Origin: JAUSIF01 sp040901465
GTDB taxonomy: Bacteria > Pseudomonadota > Alphaproteobacteria > Rhizobiales > Xanthobacteraceae
Reading direction: 5' to 3'
NCBI GenBank assembly: GCA_040901465.1
Contig: JBBDYN010000015.1
Coordinates: 62,001 to 126,000 of the forward strand
DNA length: 64,000 nucleotides
Shown: piece by piece, positions 16,026 to 25,654 of the stretch
How positions within the stretch are numbered: the first letter of the stretch is position 1
Layout of the letters: the number at the start of each line of letters is the position of its first letter
The notes under the pieces: model-generated
Databases searched by the model: none
Told to the model about the DNA's origin: nothing
What the model saw: only the letters and a program-made list of their open reading frames with translations
Program-made: the position numbers and the translations under genes

Positions 16026-16994
16026 TCATCGGGGAGGCGGCAATCGCGACCGCAAAATACGGCTAACCAATGGGGACAAGATCTGGGGCGCGAGATAGAT
16101 GGGGAACTGGGCCACGGCGAAGTAGAGCCAGACCACGTCCGACACTCCGCTCGCGGCGGCAAGCATCAGGCCCATGTTGCGCGTGCCGCTCGCCATGCCG
16201 AGCGATAGCGCGCGCTCGGCGCCGGCCGGCCAGAACAGCAGCGTGGTCGCGGTCATGAGGCCGAAGGTGATGACGAAGCTCAAAGCAATAAGCGCGAACA
16301 CGAGTGCGGGCTCAGTGAACATCTTGGCCGACACGCTCTCCATGAGGGCGGCAGCGAATACGAACAGCAGGATCACATTCACGCCGTCGATCTGCGCGCG
16401 CCAGCCTGGCACGCGAGCCGAGCCGGCGACCTGGCGGATCAGTCGGGCCACGAGATACGCGCCGCCCAGAAAAAGGGCGAGCCGGATCGCGAGTGCGGTG
16501 GCATCGATGGGCAGGGCGTCAGGTGCGAACAGTGCGGCGAAATACGCCGCGCTCAGCGGCGTCACCGCGTGCGTCGTGATCAGCACGGCGAGCGCGAGGG
16601 CCACGTCAAGGCCAACGAGAGCGACGAAGGCGGGCGCTGAGGTAATCGGCGGCGCGGCCGCCTGCATGATGAGGGCGAGCGACAATTCACGCCAGATTTC
16701 TCCACGCCCGAACGCCGCATAGGCGAGGCCGAGGATCAGCGGCGTCGCTACCATCATCCACAGCGTCGCGAGCAGAACGAGACGCGGGCGCGCGAATTCA
16801 TCGCGTAGCGCCGTCGGCTCCACGCGCAGGAAGGCGAGCACGAGCAGGCAGAAGATTGTCGGACCGACGAGCGGCTTAAACAATGCCGCGAGCGCTGGCA
16901 CGGCGAGGCCGACAAAAATGCTCGCCGCCACCGCGGGCGGGCCCTGACGGCCAAGCCAGGCGAGCGCCTCGCCAGCGCGGGCCGCAATCCCCAT
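16026..16994 (-). CDS. BASS-family (bile acid:sodium symporter-like) membrane transporter
   Basis: 322 residues of almost continuous hydrophobic helices, about nine or ten. The pattern is that of the SBF/BASS superfamily: an N-terminal PLVGPTIFCLLVLAFLRVEP region, a central AAAPPITSAPAFVALVGLD crossover-like segment, and a second repeat with GMASGTRNMGLMLAAASG. The substrate cannot be told from sequence. Arsenite exporters (Acr3) and pantoate or bile-acid-type transporters share this fold. It overlaps or nearly abuts rpe (stop at 16026), so it may be co-transcribed with rpe and purB. Divergent from the DadA-like gene. Confidence 0.75.
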   Translation of the reverse strand: MGIAARAGEALAWLGRQGPPAVAASIFVGLAVPALAALFKPLVGPTIFCLLVLAFLRVEPTALRDEFARPRLVLLATLWMMVATPLILGLAYAAFGRGEIWRELSLALIMQAAAPPITSAPAFVALVGLDVALALAVLITTHAVTPLSAAYFAALFAPDALPIDATALAIRLALFLGGAYLVARLIRQVAGSARVPGWRAQIDGVNVILLFVFAAALMESVSAKMFTEPALVFALIALSFVITFGLMTATTLLFWPAGAERALSLGMASGTRNMGLMLAAASGVSDVVWLYFAVAQFPIYLAPQILSPLVSRILRSRLPPPR

Positions 16995-17087
16995 ATTCCC
17001 CTCCGCAGCGGGCGCCGACCGCGCGTTGTACTCGCGCGGCGGCCCGCGCAATATCGTCTACGCGAGGATTCGAAGAAAGGAAACGCG

Positions 17088-18329
17088 GTGCCGCGCAGTG
17101 AAGTGCTGGTGCTGGGAGCCGGGATGATCGGCGCCTCGGTTGCCGCGCATCTTGCCAAAAGGGGAATCGCGACGACGCTCGTCGATCGGCGCGGCGCGGG
17201 CGAGGAGACGTCCTACGGCAACGCCGGCATGATCGAAGCGAGCCGGATGTTGCCGATCGCATTCCCGCGCAGCGTGCGCGAGCTCGCGAAGCACGTGCTC
17301 GGCCTTTCGCCGCAGAGTCACTTTCACTGGTCTGCGCTCCCGGGACTTGCGCCATTTCTCCTGCGCTATTGGGCGGAGTCGCGGCCTGACCGGCTCGATG
17401 CGTCGGCCCGCGCCTTGCGGCCGCTGCTTGCGGCGGCGCCGGAAGAACACGCGGCGCTCGCGGCTGAAGCGGGCGTGCCGCGGCTCGTGCGCAAGAGCGG
17501 CTGGCTGAAGGTATTCCGCAGCGAGCACGGATTTTGCGAGACCGTGGGCGATCGAGCGCTCGCCGACAAGCTCGGCGTTCCTTACAAGCTGCTCGACCGC
17601 GATGCGGCGCTCGCGATCGAGCCGCACCTGCGTCCCGTGTTTCGCAACGCGATGTTCTGGCCGGAGACGGGAAGTTCTCCTGATCCAGGTGCGCTGACGA
17701 AATCCTACGCGGCGCTGTTTCAAAGACTCGGCGGCGTGTTCGTCAAAGGGGACGCGCGGACGCTGCACGAATATGCGGGCGGCTGGCGCGTCGAGACCGA
17801 TGCGGGGCCGGTCGACGCGGATCGCGTCGTGATCGCGCTCGGACCGTGGAGCATGGATGTCGCGTCGAAGTTCGGCGTGCGCGTGCCGTTCGCGGTAAAG
17901 CGCGGGTATCACATCCATCTCGCGCCCGCAGGAAACGCCACGCTCGGGACAGCGGTGCTCGACATGGACGGCGGCTATGCGCTCGCGCCCATGGACCGCG
18001 GCATCCGCATCACGACCGGCGTCGAGTTCGCGCAGCGCAACGCGCCGCCGACGCCGGTGCAGATCGCGCGCACGGTGCCAATGGCGCGTGAGCTGTTTCC
18101 GCTCGGCGAAATGCTCGACGACAAACCCTGGATGGGATCGCGGCCCTCGGTGCCGGATTCGTTGCCGGTGATCGGCAAGGCGCCGGGGCGCGACCGGCTC
18201 TGGCTCGCATTCGGCCATTCGCATCTCGGGTTCACGCTCGGGCCGCCGACCGGGCGAGTGCTCGCGGAGATGATGACCGGGGCGAAGCCGTTCGTGGACC
18301 CGCGGCCGTTCCGCGCCGATCGGTTTTAG
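17088..18329 (+). CDS. FAD-dependent D-amino acid dehydrogenase-like oxidoreductase
   Basis: 413 residues of the DAO superfamily. The dinucleotide fold is at the N-terminus (VLVLGAGMIGASVAAHLAKR). The C-terminal FAD contact is GFTLGPPTGRVLAEMM. The overall match is to DadA-type dehydrogenases that oxidise D-amino acids (or related amines) into the respiratory chain. The start is GTG at 17088, preceded by GAAAGGAAA. The substrate is not determined. The gene overlaps the convergent P1 peptidase by four bases. Confidence 0.85.
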   Translation: MPRSEVLVLGAGMIGASVAAHLAKRGIATTLVDRRGAGEETSYGNAGMIEASRMLPIAFPRSVRELAKHVLGLSPQSHFHWSALPGLAPFLLRYWAESRPDRLDASARALRPLLAAAPEEHAALAAEAGVPRLVRKSGWLKVFRSEHGFCETVGDRALADKLGVPYKLLDRDAALAIEPHLRPVFRNAMFWPETGSSPDPGALTKSYAALFQRLGGVFVKGDARTLHEYAGGWRVETDAGPVDADRVVIALGPWSMDVASKFGVRVPFAVKRGYHIHLAPAGNATLGTAVLDMDGGYALAPMDRGIRITTGVEFAQRNAPPTPVQIARTVPMARELFPLGEMLDDKPWMGSRPSVPDSLPVIGKAPGRDRLWLAFGHSHLGFTLGPPTGRVLAEMMTGAKPFVDPRPFRADRF

Positions 18330-19390
18330 CTCCTGAAATTTTCGCGCCAGCTCGGCATCGCGCCGGGGAATGGCAGCGCTGTTGCCTCATACACTCCCCG
18401 CGCAACCGCGCGTGCAACGCAGGCGGCGGCAGCGGCGCCAATCGCGGCAAGGTCGCGGATCGGATCAGCCAGCGGCCTTCGGCCGGTGGCAGCGGCGAAG
18501 ACAACATCGCCGTCGAGCGGAGAGAAGACGGGCACGATCGCGCGGGCGAGGCCGGCCGTTGCCATGATCGCAAGGCGTGCCGCTTGCGGCTTGGTGAGCG
18601 CGGCGTCGGTGGCGACGACGCAGAGCGTGGTGTTGGTTCGCGGCGCGCCCTTCAAATGCAGTGCGTGAGCATTGACCGGCAGAGGTGACGGCATTCCGAG
18701 TCCGCCGAATTCCTTGCTACTTTCAAACGGCGCGGCCCAGAAATGCGGACCGTCGCCGACAGTCGCGCGGCCTGCTGCGTTGACTGCGGCGATTGCGCCA
18801 ACGACGTGGCCGGTCGGCGTCCGCGCCGACGCCGATCCGATGCCGCCCTTGAGATTCTGCGTCGTCGCGCCGGTGCCGGCGCCGAAGCTGCCGAGCGTAA
18901 AGTCTGCGCCCGCGGCTGCCGCCGCCGCGAGACCGAGCTCGCGATAGGGCGGATAGCGGCCCCAGTTCTTGTCGCCCGGGCCGAGGAGATCGAACAGGAT
19001 CGCGCCCGGAACGATCGGCACACGGGCATTGCCGACTGCGTAGCCGCGTCCCTGCTCGGCGAGAAACGCCATCACGCCCGCGCCGGCATCGAGCCCGAAG
19101 GCGGAGCCGCCGGAGAGCGTAATCGCGTCGATGCGCTCAACCGTGGCCACCGGATCGAGCAGATCGGTCTCGCGCGTGCCGGGCCCGCCGCCGCGCAGGT
19201 CGACGGAAGCGATCGCCGGCTCGTCGAACACGATTGCCGTCACGCCGGAGCCGAGCTTCGCGTCGGCTGCGTGGCCGACGCGCAATCCAGGAACGTCGGT
19301 GATCAGGTTCTTCACGGCGGCAACCGGAGACGATTTCAGGGTATGCGTCAATCGTCGCGCCGCGGGCTTCAGGCGATCACGGTAAATCAA
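18326..19390 (-). CDS. P1 family peptidase (DmpA/BapA-like aminopeptidase)
   Basis: 354 residues of the S58/P1 family, self-cleaving N-terminal-nucleophile-like aminopeptidases, some of which act on beta-amino acids or D-amino acid peptides. Family motifs: ITDVPGLRVGHAADAKLGSG at the start, ITLSGGSAFGLDAGAGVM, the GRYPPYRELG loop, and GAPRTNTTLCVVATDAALTK. The last contains the Thr where the precursor is expected to cleave (about residue 255). Cytoplasmic, no signal. Its convergent neighbour handles D-amino acids, so a shared role in unusual amino acid use is possible but only inferred. Confidence 0.88.
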   Translation of the reverse strand: MIYRDRLKPAARRLTHTLKSSPVAAVKNLITDVPGLRVGHAADAKLGSGVTAIVFDEPAIASVDLRGGGPGTRETDLLDPVATVERIDAITLSGGSAFGLDAGAGVMAFLAEQGRGYAVGNARVPIVPGAILFDLLGPGDKNWGRYPPYRELGLAAAAAAGADFTLGSFGAGTGATTQNLKGGIGSASARTPTGHVVGAIAAVNAAGRATVGDGPHFWAAPFESSKEFGGLGMPSPLPVNAHALHLKGAPRTNTTLCVVATDAALTKPQAARLAIMATAGLARAIVPVFSPLDGDVVFAAATGRRPLADPIRDLAAIGAAAAACVARAVARGVYEATALPFPGAMPSWRENFRS

Positions 19391-19443
19391 TTAGCGAGTA
19401 GGGGGCTTGCGTCGGCGGGTCGCTACCCCGCATCTAGGCGACC

Positions 19444-20175
19444 ATGGCCGATGTCCCGATACCGCTCGCGCTGTTCGCCGGGCTCATCAGTTTCGTTTCG
19501 CCCTGCGTACTGCCGCTGGTGCCGCCATACTTGTGCTTTCTCGCCGGCACCACGTTCGAGCACGTCGTCGCAAGGGAGCCGAGCGCGCTCGTGGCGCGAC
19601 GTGAGGTGACGACGGCGGTCGTGTTCGTTGCCGGCTTTTCGACCGTATTCGTTGCCTTGGGTGCCGGCGCTTCGGCAGTCGGCGGGTTGTTGCGCGCTTA
19701 TTCAGACGTGCTGTCGATCGTCGCCGGAATCGCGATTCTCGCCATGGGATTGCACTTTCTTGGACTGTTCCGGCTGCCGTTCCTGCACAGCACGGCGCGG
19801 CTCGACGTGGCAAAGCCCGTCGGGCTTTCAGGCGCCTATGCCATGGGACTCGCGTTCGCGTTCGGCTGGACGCCCTGCATCGGCCCGGTGCTCGCGGCGA
19901 TTCTCGCGGTGGCCGCGTCGGAGTCGACGGTCGCCAAGGGCGCGGGGCTGCTCGCCGTCTATTCGTTCGGCCTCGGCATACCGTTCGTGCTGGCGGCGTT
20001 CGCGATCGGCCCGTTCGTCAAGATGCTCGGCCGCGTGCGCGACCGGCTCTACCTCGTCGAGAGAGTAATGGGCGCTCTGCTGGTGCTGACCGGCATCGCG
20101 TTCCTGATGGGGTGGGTCACGCAGGCGAGCTACTGGCTGCTCGAGACATTCCCGGTGTTGCAGACGTTCGGCTGA
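19444..20175 (+). CDS. ccdA: Cytochrome c biogenesis protein CcdA
   Basis: A 243-residue, six-helix membrane thiol transporter that passes electrons from cytoplasmic thioredoxin to periplasmic thiol proteins. Both redox cysteines are in their expected places: SFVSPCVLPLVPPYL in helix 1 and FGWTPCIGPVLAAIL in helix 4. The length is typical of the short CcdA form. Confidence 0.95.
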   Translation: MADVPIPLALFAGLISFVSPCVLPLVPPYLCFLAGTTFEHVVAREPSALVARREVTTAVVFVAGFSTVFVALGAGASAVGGLLRAYSDVLSIVAGIAILAMGLHFLGLFRLPFLHSTARLDVAKPVGLSGAYAMGLAFAFGWTPCIGPVLAAILAVAASESTVAKGAGLLAVYSFGLGIPFVLAAFAIGPFVKMLGRVRDRLYLVERVMGALLVLTGIAFLMGWVTQASYWLLETFPVLQTFG

Positions 20176-20204
20176 AAAAAGAAGCCCGCCGTGAGGCGGG
20201 CTTC
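20175..20204 (-). terminator. Intrinsic terminator of the branched-chain amino acid transport operon
   Basis: A 10-bp stem (GAAGCCCGCC / GGCGGGCTTC) with a 4-base loop. On the minus strand it is followed by six T (20180 down to 20175). The plus-strand side has no T-run, so it serves the minus-strand operon and lies 20 bp after the substrate-binding protein stop. Confidence 0.9.
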
Positions 20205-20224
20205 CGTCTTGCCGCGACGCGAAG

Positions 20225-21343
20225 TCAGTTGGTCGCCGCTCCGGTCTCCGCGTAACTGCCGTCCTTGTTCCAGACGTACCAGACATAGTCGAGCGTGGTG
20301 ATATCGCCCTTCTTGTCGTAGGAGCGATCGCCTATGACAGTGCTCCACTTGCCGGCGCGGATCGTTTCCGCAACCTTCTTCGGGTCCGTGGTGCCTGCCT
20401 TCTTGACCGCATCGACCCAGATCTCAAGTGCGGCATACATGTAGAGCGTGTAGCCCTCCGGATCGATGCCCTTTTCCTTGAACTTCTTCACGACCGCAGC
20501 GGCGGTCGGCTTCTTGCGCGGATCGGGACCGAAGGTCATGCGGACGCCTTCGCCGGCGGTGCCGGTGATCGCCCAGAACTCGTTGGTGACCAGAGAGTCG
20601 CCGCCGACAAGTGCCGTCTTCATCCCCTGGTCGCGCATCTGGCGCAGGATGAGGCCACCCTCGGTGTGATAGCCGCCGAGAAAGACGACGTCGATGTTCG
20701 CCGCCTTCATCTTGGAGACGAGCGCGGTGAAGTCCTTGTCGCCTTGCGTATAGGCTTCGTACATCGCTTCCTTCACGCCGAGCTTGTTGAGCGCCGCCTT
20801 GGTTTCGTCGGCGAGACCCTTGCCGTAAGTGGACTTGTCGTGGAGGAGGGCGATCTTCTTGTCCCTGTAGGATTTGGCGAGATATTCGCCGGCGACCCCG
20901 CCCTGCTGGTCGTCGCGTCCGCATACGCGGAACGTGTTCCAGAGGCCGCGCTCAGTGAATTGGGGATTGGTCGAGGCCGGCGTGATCTGGAGGATGCCGG
21001 ACTCGGCGTAGGGCTCGGAGGCGGGGATCGACGACGACGAGCAGAAGTGCCCCATCACCACGGGCACTTTCGCACTGGCGAATTTTTCGGCGACCGCGCG
21101 CGCCTGCTTCGGATCGCAGGCATCGTCGCCGATCTCAAGCTTGAGCTTCCGGCCGAGCACACCGCCGGCCGCGTTGATGTCGGCGACCGCGAGTTCGGCG
21201 CCGTTCTTGAATTGCGTTCCGAACGCCGCGTACTGACCGGTGATGGGGCCGGCCATACCGATCGTAATATCCTGTGCGGCCGCGCCGCCGCCGAGCATGA
21301 GGCCCGCGCCAAGCGCGAAACCGGCGACCCAAGTTTTTTTCAT
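20225..21343 (-). CDS. Branched-chain amino acid ABC transporter, periplasmic substrate-binding protein
   Basis: 372 residues with a signal peptide (MKKTWVAGFALGAGLMLGGG, cleavage near AAAQ). The LivJ/LivK-type type I periplasmic fold follows (ITIGMAGPITGQYAAFGTQF, AVADINAAGGVLGRKL, GHFCSSSSIPASEPYAE). Last gene of a six-gene minus-strand operon livH-livM-livG-livF-DUF6867-this gene, ending at the terminator at 20175. The ligand could be a branched-chain amino acid or another amide or aromatic compound; the fold does not fix it. Confidence 0.93.
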   Translation of the reverse strand: MKKTWVAGFALGAGLMLGGGAAAQDITIGMAGPITGQYAAFGTQFKNGAELAVADINAAGGVLGRKLKLEIGDDACDPKQARAVAEKFASAKVPVVMGHFCSSSSIPASEPYAESGILQITPASTNPQFTERGLWNTFRVCGRDDQQGGVAGEYLAKSYRDKKIALLHDKSTYGKGLADETKAALNKLGVKEAMYEAYTQGDKDFTALVSKMKAANIDVVFLGGYHTEGGLILRQMRDQGMKTALVGGDSLVTNEFWAITGTAGEGVRMTFGPDPRKKPTAAAVVKKFKEKGIDPEGYTLYMYAALEIWVDAVKKAGTTDPKKVAETIRAGKWSTVIGDRSYDKKGDITTLDYVWYVWNKDGSYAETGAATN

Positions 21344-21453
21344 TTGCTTCTCCCGTTGCAACAGACTGCGTTTCCCCAACGGCGCCGAGGGCTATCCCGT
21401 AGTGCCTGAGCCTATCTTGGCGGATTTTCGCCGGATGTCATCCCGATAGCGAA

Positions 21454-21819
21454 TCAATCTTTTGAGCGGCCCGCGGCCGGCCGCTCCCGCCAGGTCATGG
21501 GGCCGGTGCGCTCGTAGAGCCAGCGATACTGGGTAACCATCCGGCGCGCGCGGGTCAGGCGCCAAGAAAGGCTTCCAACGGCAAGAAGATAGAGCATGTC
21601 GGCAGCATAAGAGGGAACCGACAGCAATTCGGCGTCGAACAGGGCAAAATGCACAAATCGCACCGCGCCGCCGAGCAGCACCGTATAGACGATCATCTGC
21701 CAATAAGGCCGCCAGGTCTCGGCGAGGGCGCGCCCGGTGGCCCAGGCCGCCCCCCCGCCGAGGACACCGGTCACGAACAGGACCTGCATGAAGGTCTCGG
21801 TTGCGTACAGGCCGTCCAT
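21454..21819 (-). CDS. DUF6867-like membrane protein in the liv operon
   Basis: A 121-residue protein with three to four hydrophobic helices (TFMQVLFVTGVLGGGAAW, QMIVYTVLLGGAVRFVHFAL, DMLYLLAVGSLSWRL) and a basic cytoplasmic tail rich in Arg. It begins at the livF stop with a 1-bp TGATG overlap, so it is translated together with the transporter. I recognise it as the small membrane protein found in rhizobial liv clusters (DUF6867). Its job in transport is not known. Confidence 0.75.
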   Translation of the reverse strand: MDGLYATETFMQVLFVTGVLGGGAAWATGRALAETWRPYWQMIVYTVLLGGAVRFVHFALFDAELLSVPSYAADMLYLLAVGSLSWRLTRARRMVTQYRWLYERTGPMTWRERPAAGRSKD

Positions 21820-22559
21820 CAGACCTCCGCCGGCCGCTCGCGGCCCTCGAGATACGCCTCGCGCACTTCGGGTCGCGCCAGCAACTCGCGGCCGGTGCCT
21901 TGCAGGGTGATTTGTCCATTCACCATCACATAGCCTCGGTGCGCGAGCTTGAGCGCATGATGCGCGTTCTGCTCGACGAGGAAGATGGTCAATCGGTCGC
22001 GCTCATTGAGTTCGCGGATCGCGCCGAAGATCTGCCGCACGAGGAGCGGCGCAAGTCCGAGCGAGGGCTCGTCGAGCAGGAGCAGCCGGGGACGGCCCAT
22101 GAGGGCGCGGGCGATCGACAGCATCTGCTGCTCACCGCCGGACAGCGTGCCGCCGCGCTGATCGCGCCGTTCGGCGAGGATCGGAAACAGCCGGAAGACG
22201 TGCTTCAGATCTTCTTCAAGATACTCGGGATCGGTAATTTCCGCGCCGAGCTGCAGATTTTCGAAAACGGTCATGCGCGGGAATATGCGCCGGCCTTCGG
22301 GCGCCTGGGCGATGCGCGAGCGGACGATTTCGTGGGTCGGGAGCCGCGTGATATCGCGCCCGTCGAAGACGATCGTTCCCTCGCGCGCCTGCGGCGTGCC
22401 GCAAATCGTCATCATCAGCGTCGATTTGCCGGCGCCGTTCGCGCCGATCAGCGTTACGATCTCGCCCTCGTGCACTTCCAGGGACACGCCGGCAAGGGCC
22501 ATGATGTTACCGTAAAAGGTCTTGACCCCGTGGATTTCGAGCAACGGGCGCGCGCTCAT
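21819..22559 (-). CDS. livF: Branched-chain amino acid ABC transporter ATP-binding protein LivF
   Basis: 246 residues. Walker A GANGAGKST, signature LSGGEQQ, Walker B LLLLDEPSLGL, and the late switch His in FLVEQNAHHAL. LivF-type by its short length and the APEGRRIFPRMTVFENL segment. The ATG at 22559 overlaps the livG stop as ATGA. Confidence 0.95.
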   Translation of the reverse strand: MSARPLLEIHGVKTFYGNIMALAGVSLEVHEGEIVTLIGANGAGKSTLMMTICGTPQAREGTIVFDGRDITRLPTHEIVRSRIAQAPEGRRIFPRMTVFENLQLGAEITDPEYLEEDLKHVFRLFPILAERRDQRGGTLSGGEQQMLSIARALMGRPRLLLLDEPSLGLAPLLVRQIFGAIRELNERDRLTIFLVEQNAHHALKLAHRGYVMVNGQITLQGTGRELLARPEVREAYLEGRERPAEV

Positions 22560-23401
22560 GCGCCGGTCTCCTCGATCGCGGTTTCGATTTCTTCCTCCTC
22601 GACCCCGAGATAGGCGGCGATCACTCTCGGATCGTTGCGCACCGCCTCCGGAGTGCCGTCGGCTATCTTCCGCCCGTAGTCGAGCACGACGACGTGGTGA
22701 GAGACTCCCATCACCACATGCATATGATGCTCGATCAGCAGGATCGACGTGCCGGTCTCGGCGAGTATCTGGACCAGGAGGCCGCTCAGCTCGTTCGACT
22801 CGCGCGGATTGAGCCCGGCTGCCGGTTCGTCGAGGCAAAGCAACTCCGGGTCCGCGCACATGGCGCGCGCGATTTCGAGGCGGCGCTGCGCGCCATAGGG
22901 CAGATCACCCGCGGGATCGTCGGCGCGGCCGTGCAGGCCGATCTTGTCGAGCCAATGGCGGGCCTGTTCGATCGCCGCGCGCTCCGCGCGAGTGTAGACC
23001 GGCAGACCGAGCAGCCCGAAGAACGTGAACCCGGATGCGCGCATGAGCGTGTTGTGCTGCGCGATCAGAAGATTTTCGAGCACGGTCATGCCCGGGAACA
23101 GGCGAACATTTTGGAACGTGCGCGCCACGCGGGCGCGTTGCGCAATGCGGAAGTCGAACAAGCGTTCGAGCAAGAATTCCGATCCGTCCGGATGCATGAG
23201 CCGGATCATGCCCTCGGTCGGCTGATAAAATCCGGTGATGCAATTGAAGACGGTCGTTTTGCCCGCGCCGTTCGGACCGATGATGGCGGTGATCTCGCCG
23301 CGCCGAGCCTCGAACGACAGGTCGTTGACGGCAACGAGGCCCCCAAAGCGCATCGTGAGATGGTCAACATCGAGAAGGACGTCTCGCCCGCGCCCGATCA
23401 T
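22556..23401 (-). CDS. livG: Branched-chain amino acid ABC transporter ATP-binding protein LivG
   Basis: 281 residues. Walker A GPNGAGKTT, signature LPYGAQRRLE (the LivG variant of LSGGQ), Walker B LLCLDEPAAGLNP, and IEHHMHVVM. The C-terminal extension ending in an acidic EEEEIETAIEETG segment is LivG-like. Start and stop overlap livM and livF by four bases each. Confidence 0.95.
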   Translation of the reverse strand: MIGRGRDVLLDVDHLTMRFGGLVAVNDLSFEARRGEITAIIGPNGAGKTTVFNCITGFYQPTEGMIRLMHPDGSEFLLERLFDFRIAQRARVARTFQNVRLFPGMTVLENLLIAQHNTLMRASGFTFFGLLGLPVYTRAERAAIEQARHWLDKIGLHGRADDPAGDLPYGAQRRLEIARAMCADPELLCLDEPAAGLNPRESNELSGLLVQILAETGTSILLIEHHMHVVMGVSHHVVVLDYGRKIADGTPEAVRNDPRVIAAYLGVEEEEIETAIEETGA

Positions 23402-24723
23402 TTGCGGGCCTGTTCAAGAATTTTTGCCGGAATCGGCTTCTGTTTCGTCAGATAGACCGAGGGAACGCGTTCGGTCACGAGCCCGCGCGGGCGCCAGACC
23501 ATGATCGCCACCATCGCCAGCCCGAACACCACCATGCGAAATTGCTCGAACTCACGGAACAACTCGAAGCCGCCGACCATCACGACTGCGGCGACCGCGA
23601 CGCCGAGCTGCGAGCCCATCCCGCCCAGGACGACGATCGCCACGATCAATGCAGATTCCTGGAACGTGAACGATTCCGGGCTGATGAAACCCTGGCGCGT
23701 GGCGAAAAAACCGCCGGCGACGCCGCCGAACATCGCACCCATGGCGAAGGCGGTGAGCTTGGTGTGCGTTGTGTTGATGCCGAGCGAGCGGCAGGCGATT
23801 TCGTCCTCGCGCAGCGCTTCCCAGGCGCGGCCGATCGGCAGGCGGCGTAGCCGGATCGTCACGAAATTTGTGAGCAGGGCGAGGGCGAGGATCACATAGA
23901 ACAGAAACACGACGCGATGGCTCGGATTGAATTCGAGACCGAAGGTGGCGGCAAATCCGTTCTCGCCTTCGGTGAAAGGTATTCCGAAAAACGAAGGCCG
24001 AGGGATGCCTGAAATGCCGTTCGGCCCGCCCGTGAAATCCTGCCAGTTGAGCAGCACGATGCGAATGATCTCGCCGAAGGCGAGCGTCACGATGGCGAGA
24101 TAATCGCCGCGCAGGCGCAGCACCGGGAAGCCGAGCAGGATTCCCCAGAATGCCGCGAGAATTCCCGCGAGCGGCAGGCAGATCCAGAACGATAGTCCGA
24201 AGTTCTGCGCGAGCAGCGCATAGGAATAGGCGCCGACGGCGTAAAAGGCGACATAGCCGAGGTCGAGCAAGCCCGCGAGGCCCACCACGATGTTCAATCC
24301 CCATCCCAGCATCACGTAGGTGAGCACGAGGATCGAGAGATCGAGAAGGTAGCGATCGGAGTAGAAGAGAAACGGGATGGCGATCGCGAAGACGAGCAGG
24401 AACGCTCCGAGGAAACTGCCGAGATAGGTGAGCCTGGCGCGGATGGCGTTCGGGACGATCGCGGCCGGGTCGGGGATGTGGCCTTGGCGGAAGAAAAGCG
24501 CGATCAAAAAGCGGCCGACGAACACCAGCGCGACCGCGGTCGAGAGCAATGCCGGTCTTGGGATCAGCTCAAGCTGGCCGGTCGGACCTTGTTCGGTGCG
24601 AAGACCGAGGATGAATGAAAAAAGCCCGAACGCGACGAGCGCGGCGAGCGCGGCATCCTTGAGTGCGCCCACGAGATCGACGCTTGCCTGGCCGCGTCTT
24701 GCGCTTGCATTCGCGGGCGACAT
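23398..24723 (-). CDS. livM: Branched-chain amino acid ABC transporter permease LivM
   Basis: 441 residues with about ten hydrophobic helices. The LivM core is visible (LNIVVGLAGLLDLGYVAFYA, then GDYLAIVTLAFGEIIRIVL). The protein carries an N-terminal extra helical segment of about 100 residues, as in the longer LivM forms. It lies 16 bp after livH. Confidence 0.94.
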   Translation of the reverse strand: MSPANASARRGQASVDLVGALKDAALAALVAFGLFSFILGLRTEQGPTGQLELIPRPALLSTAVALVFVGRFLIALFFRQGHIPDPAAIVPNAIRARLTYLGSFLGAFLLVFAIAIPFLFYSDRYLLDLSILVLTYVMLGWGLNIVVGLAGLLDLGYVAFYAVGAYSYALLAQNFGLSFWICLPLAGILAAFWGILLGFPVLRLRGDYLAIVTLAFGEIIRIVLLNWQDFTGGPNGISGIPRPSFFGIPFTEGENGFAATFGLEFNPSHRVVFLFYVILALALLTNFVTIRLRRLPIGRAWEALREDEIACRSLGINTTHTKLTAFAMGAMFGGVAGGFFATRQGFISPESFTFQESALIVAIVVLGGMGSQLGVAVAAVVMVGGFELFREFEQFRMVVFGLAMVAIMVWRPRGLVTERVPSVYLTKQKPIPAKILEQARK

Positions 24724-24739
24724 GAGCGGGCGGCTTCGC

Positions 24740-25654
24740 TCAGACTTTTTCGACTTCCGGCCGGCCGAGGATGCCGGTCGGCATGAAAATCAATACCAGG
24801 ACAAGCACGACGAAGGCGGCAACGTCCTTATACTGGAGTGAAAAGTATGCCGACCAGAACGTTTCGATCAATCCGATAAGAAGGCCGCCGAGCATCGCGC
24901 CCGGGAGCGAGCCGATGCCGCCGAGCACGGCCGCGGTGAACGCCTTCACGCCGGCGACGAAGCCAATGAAGAAATCGATCACGCCGTAGTAGAGCAGGAA
25001 CATCACGCTGGCGACCGCCGCGAGCGCCGCGCCGATGACGAACGTCAGCGAAATCGTGCGATCGGTATCCACGCCGACGAGCGCGGCCATTTTCAGATCC
25101 TGCGCGCAGGCGCGCATGTCGCGTCCGAGCCGCGTCGCGGAGACAATCCAGGAGAATATGAGCATGATCGCGACCGTGACCATGATGATGATGATCTGGA
25201 TGTTCGAGATTTGCACGGCAAAGCCGCCGCTATCCATGAGCGTGTAGCCGCCGGTCACGAGCGGCGGCAGGGGCTTCACGCGCGCGCCTTGGGCGAGTTG
25301 CACGTAATTTTGCAACGCGATCGACATGCCGATCGCTGAGATCAACGGTGCGAGCCGGGACGAGCCGCGGAGCGGGCGATAGGCGAAACGCTCGACCGTC
25401 CAGCCATAGAGGGCGGTCAGCGCCATGGCGATCAACAGGACGAGCAGCAGCGCTACGGGCACCGCAGTGATGCCGATCGCGACCAGCGCGAGAAAGGCGA
25501 TCAGAGCAAGGAAGGCGCCGACCATGAAAATGTCGCCGTGGGCGAAATTGATCATACCGATGATGCCGTAGACCATCGTGTAACCGATGGCGATCAATCC
25601 ATAGATCGAGCCGAGCGTCAGCCCGTTGATAAGCTGCTGAAAGAAATAATCCAC
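24740..25654 (-). CDS. livH: Branched-chain amino acid ABC transporter permease LivH
   Basis: 304 residues, about eight helices. The LivH signature NGLTLGSIYGLIAIGYTMVY and the GMINFAHGDIFMVGAF motif are present. First gene of the operon, with a GTG start at 25654. The 269 bp between it and the divergent hpaB-like gene hold both promoters; I found no palindrome there that I could defend. Confidence 0.94.
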   Translation of the reverse strand: MDYFFQQLINGLTLGSIYGLIAIGYTMVYGIIGMINFAHGDIFMVGAFLALIAFLALVAIGITAVPVALLLVLLIAMALTALYGWTVERFAYRPLRGSSRLAPLISAIGMSIALQNYVQLAQGARVKPLPPLVTGGYTLMDSGGFAVQISNIQIIIIMVTVAIMLIFSWIVSATRLGRDMRACAQDLKMAALVGVDTDRTISLTFVIGAALAAVASVMFLLYYGVIDFFIGFVAGVKAFTAAVLGGIGSLPGAMLGGLLIGLIETFWSAYFSLQYKDVAAFVVLVLVLIFMPTGILGRPEVEKV

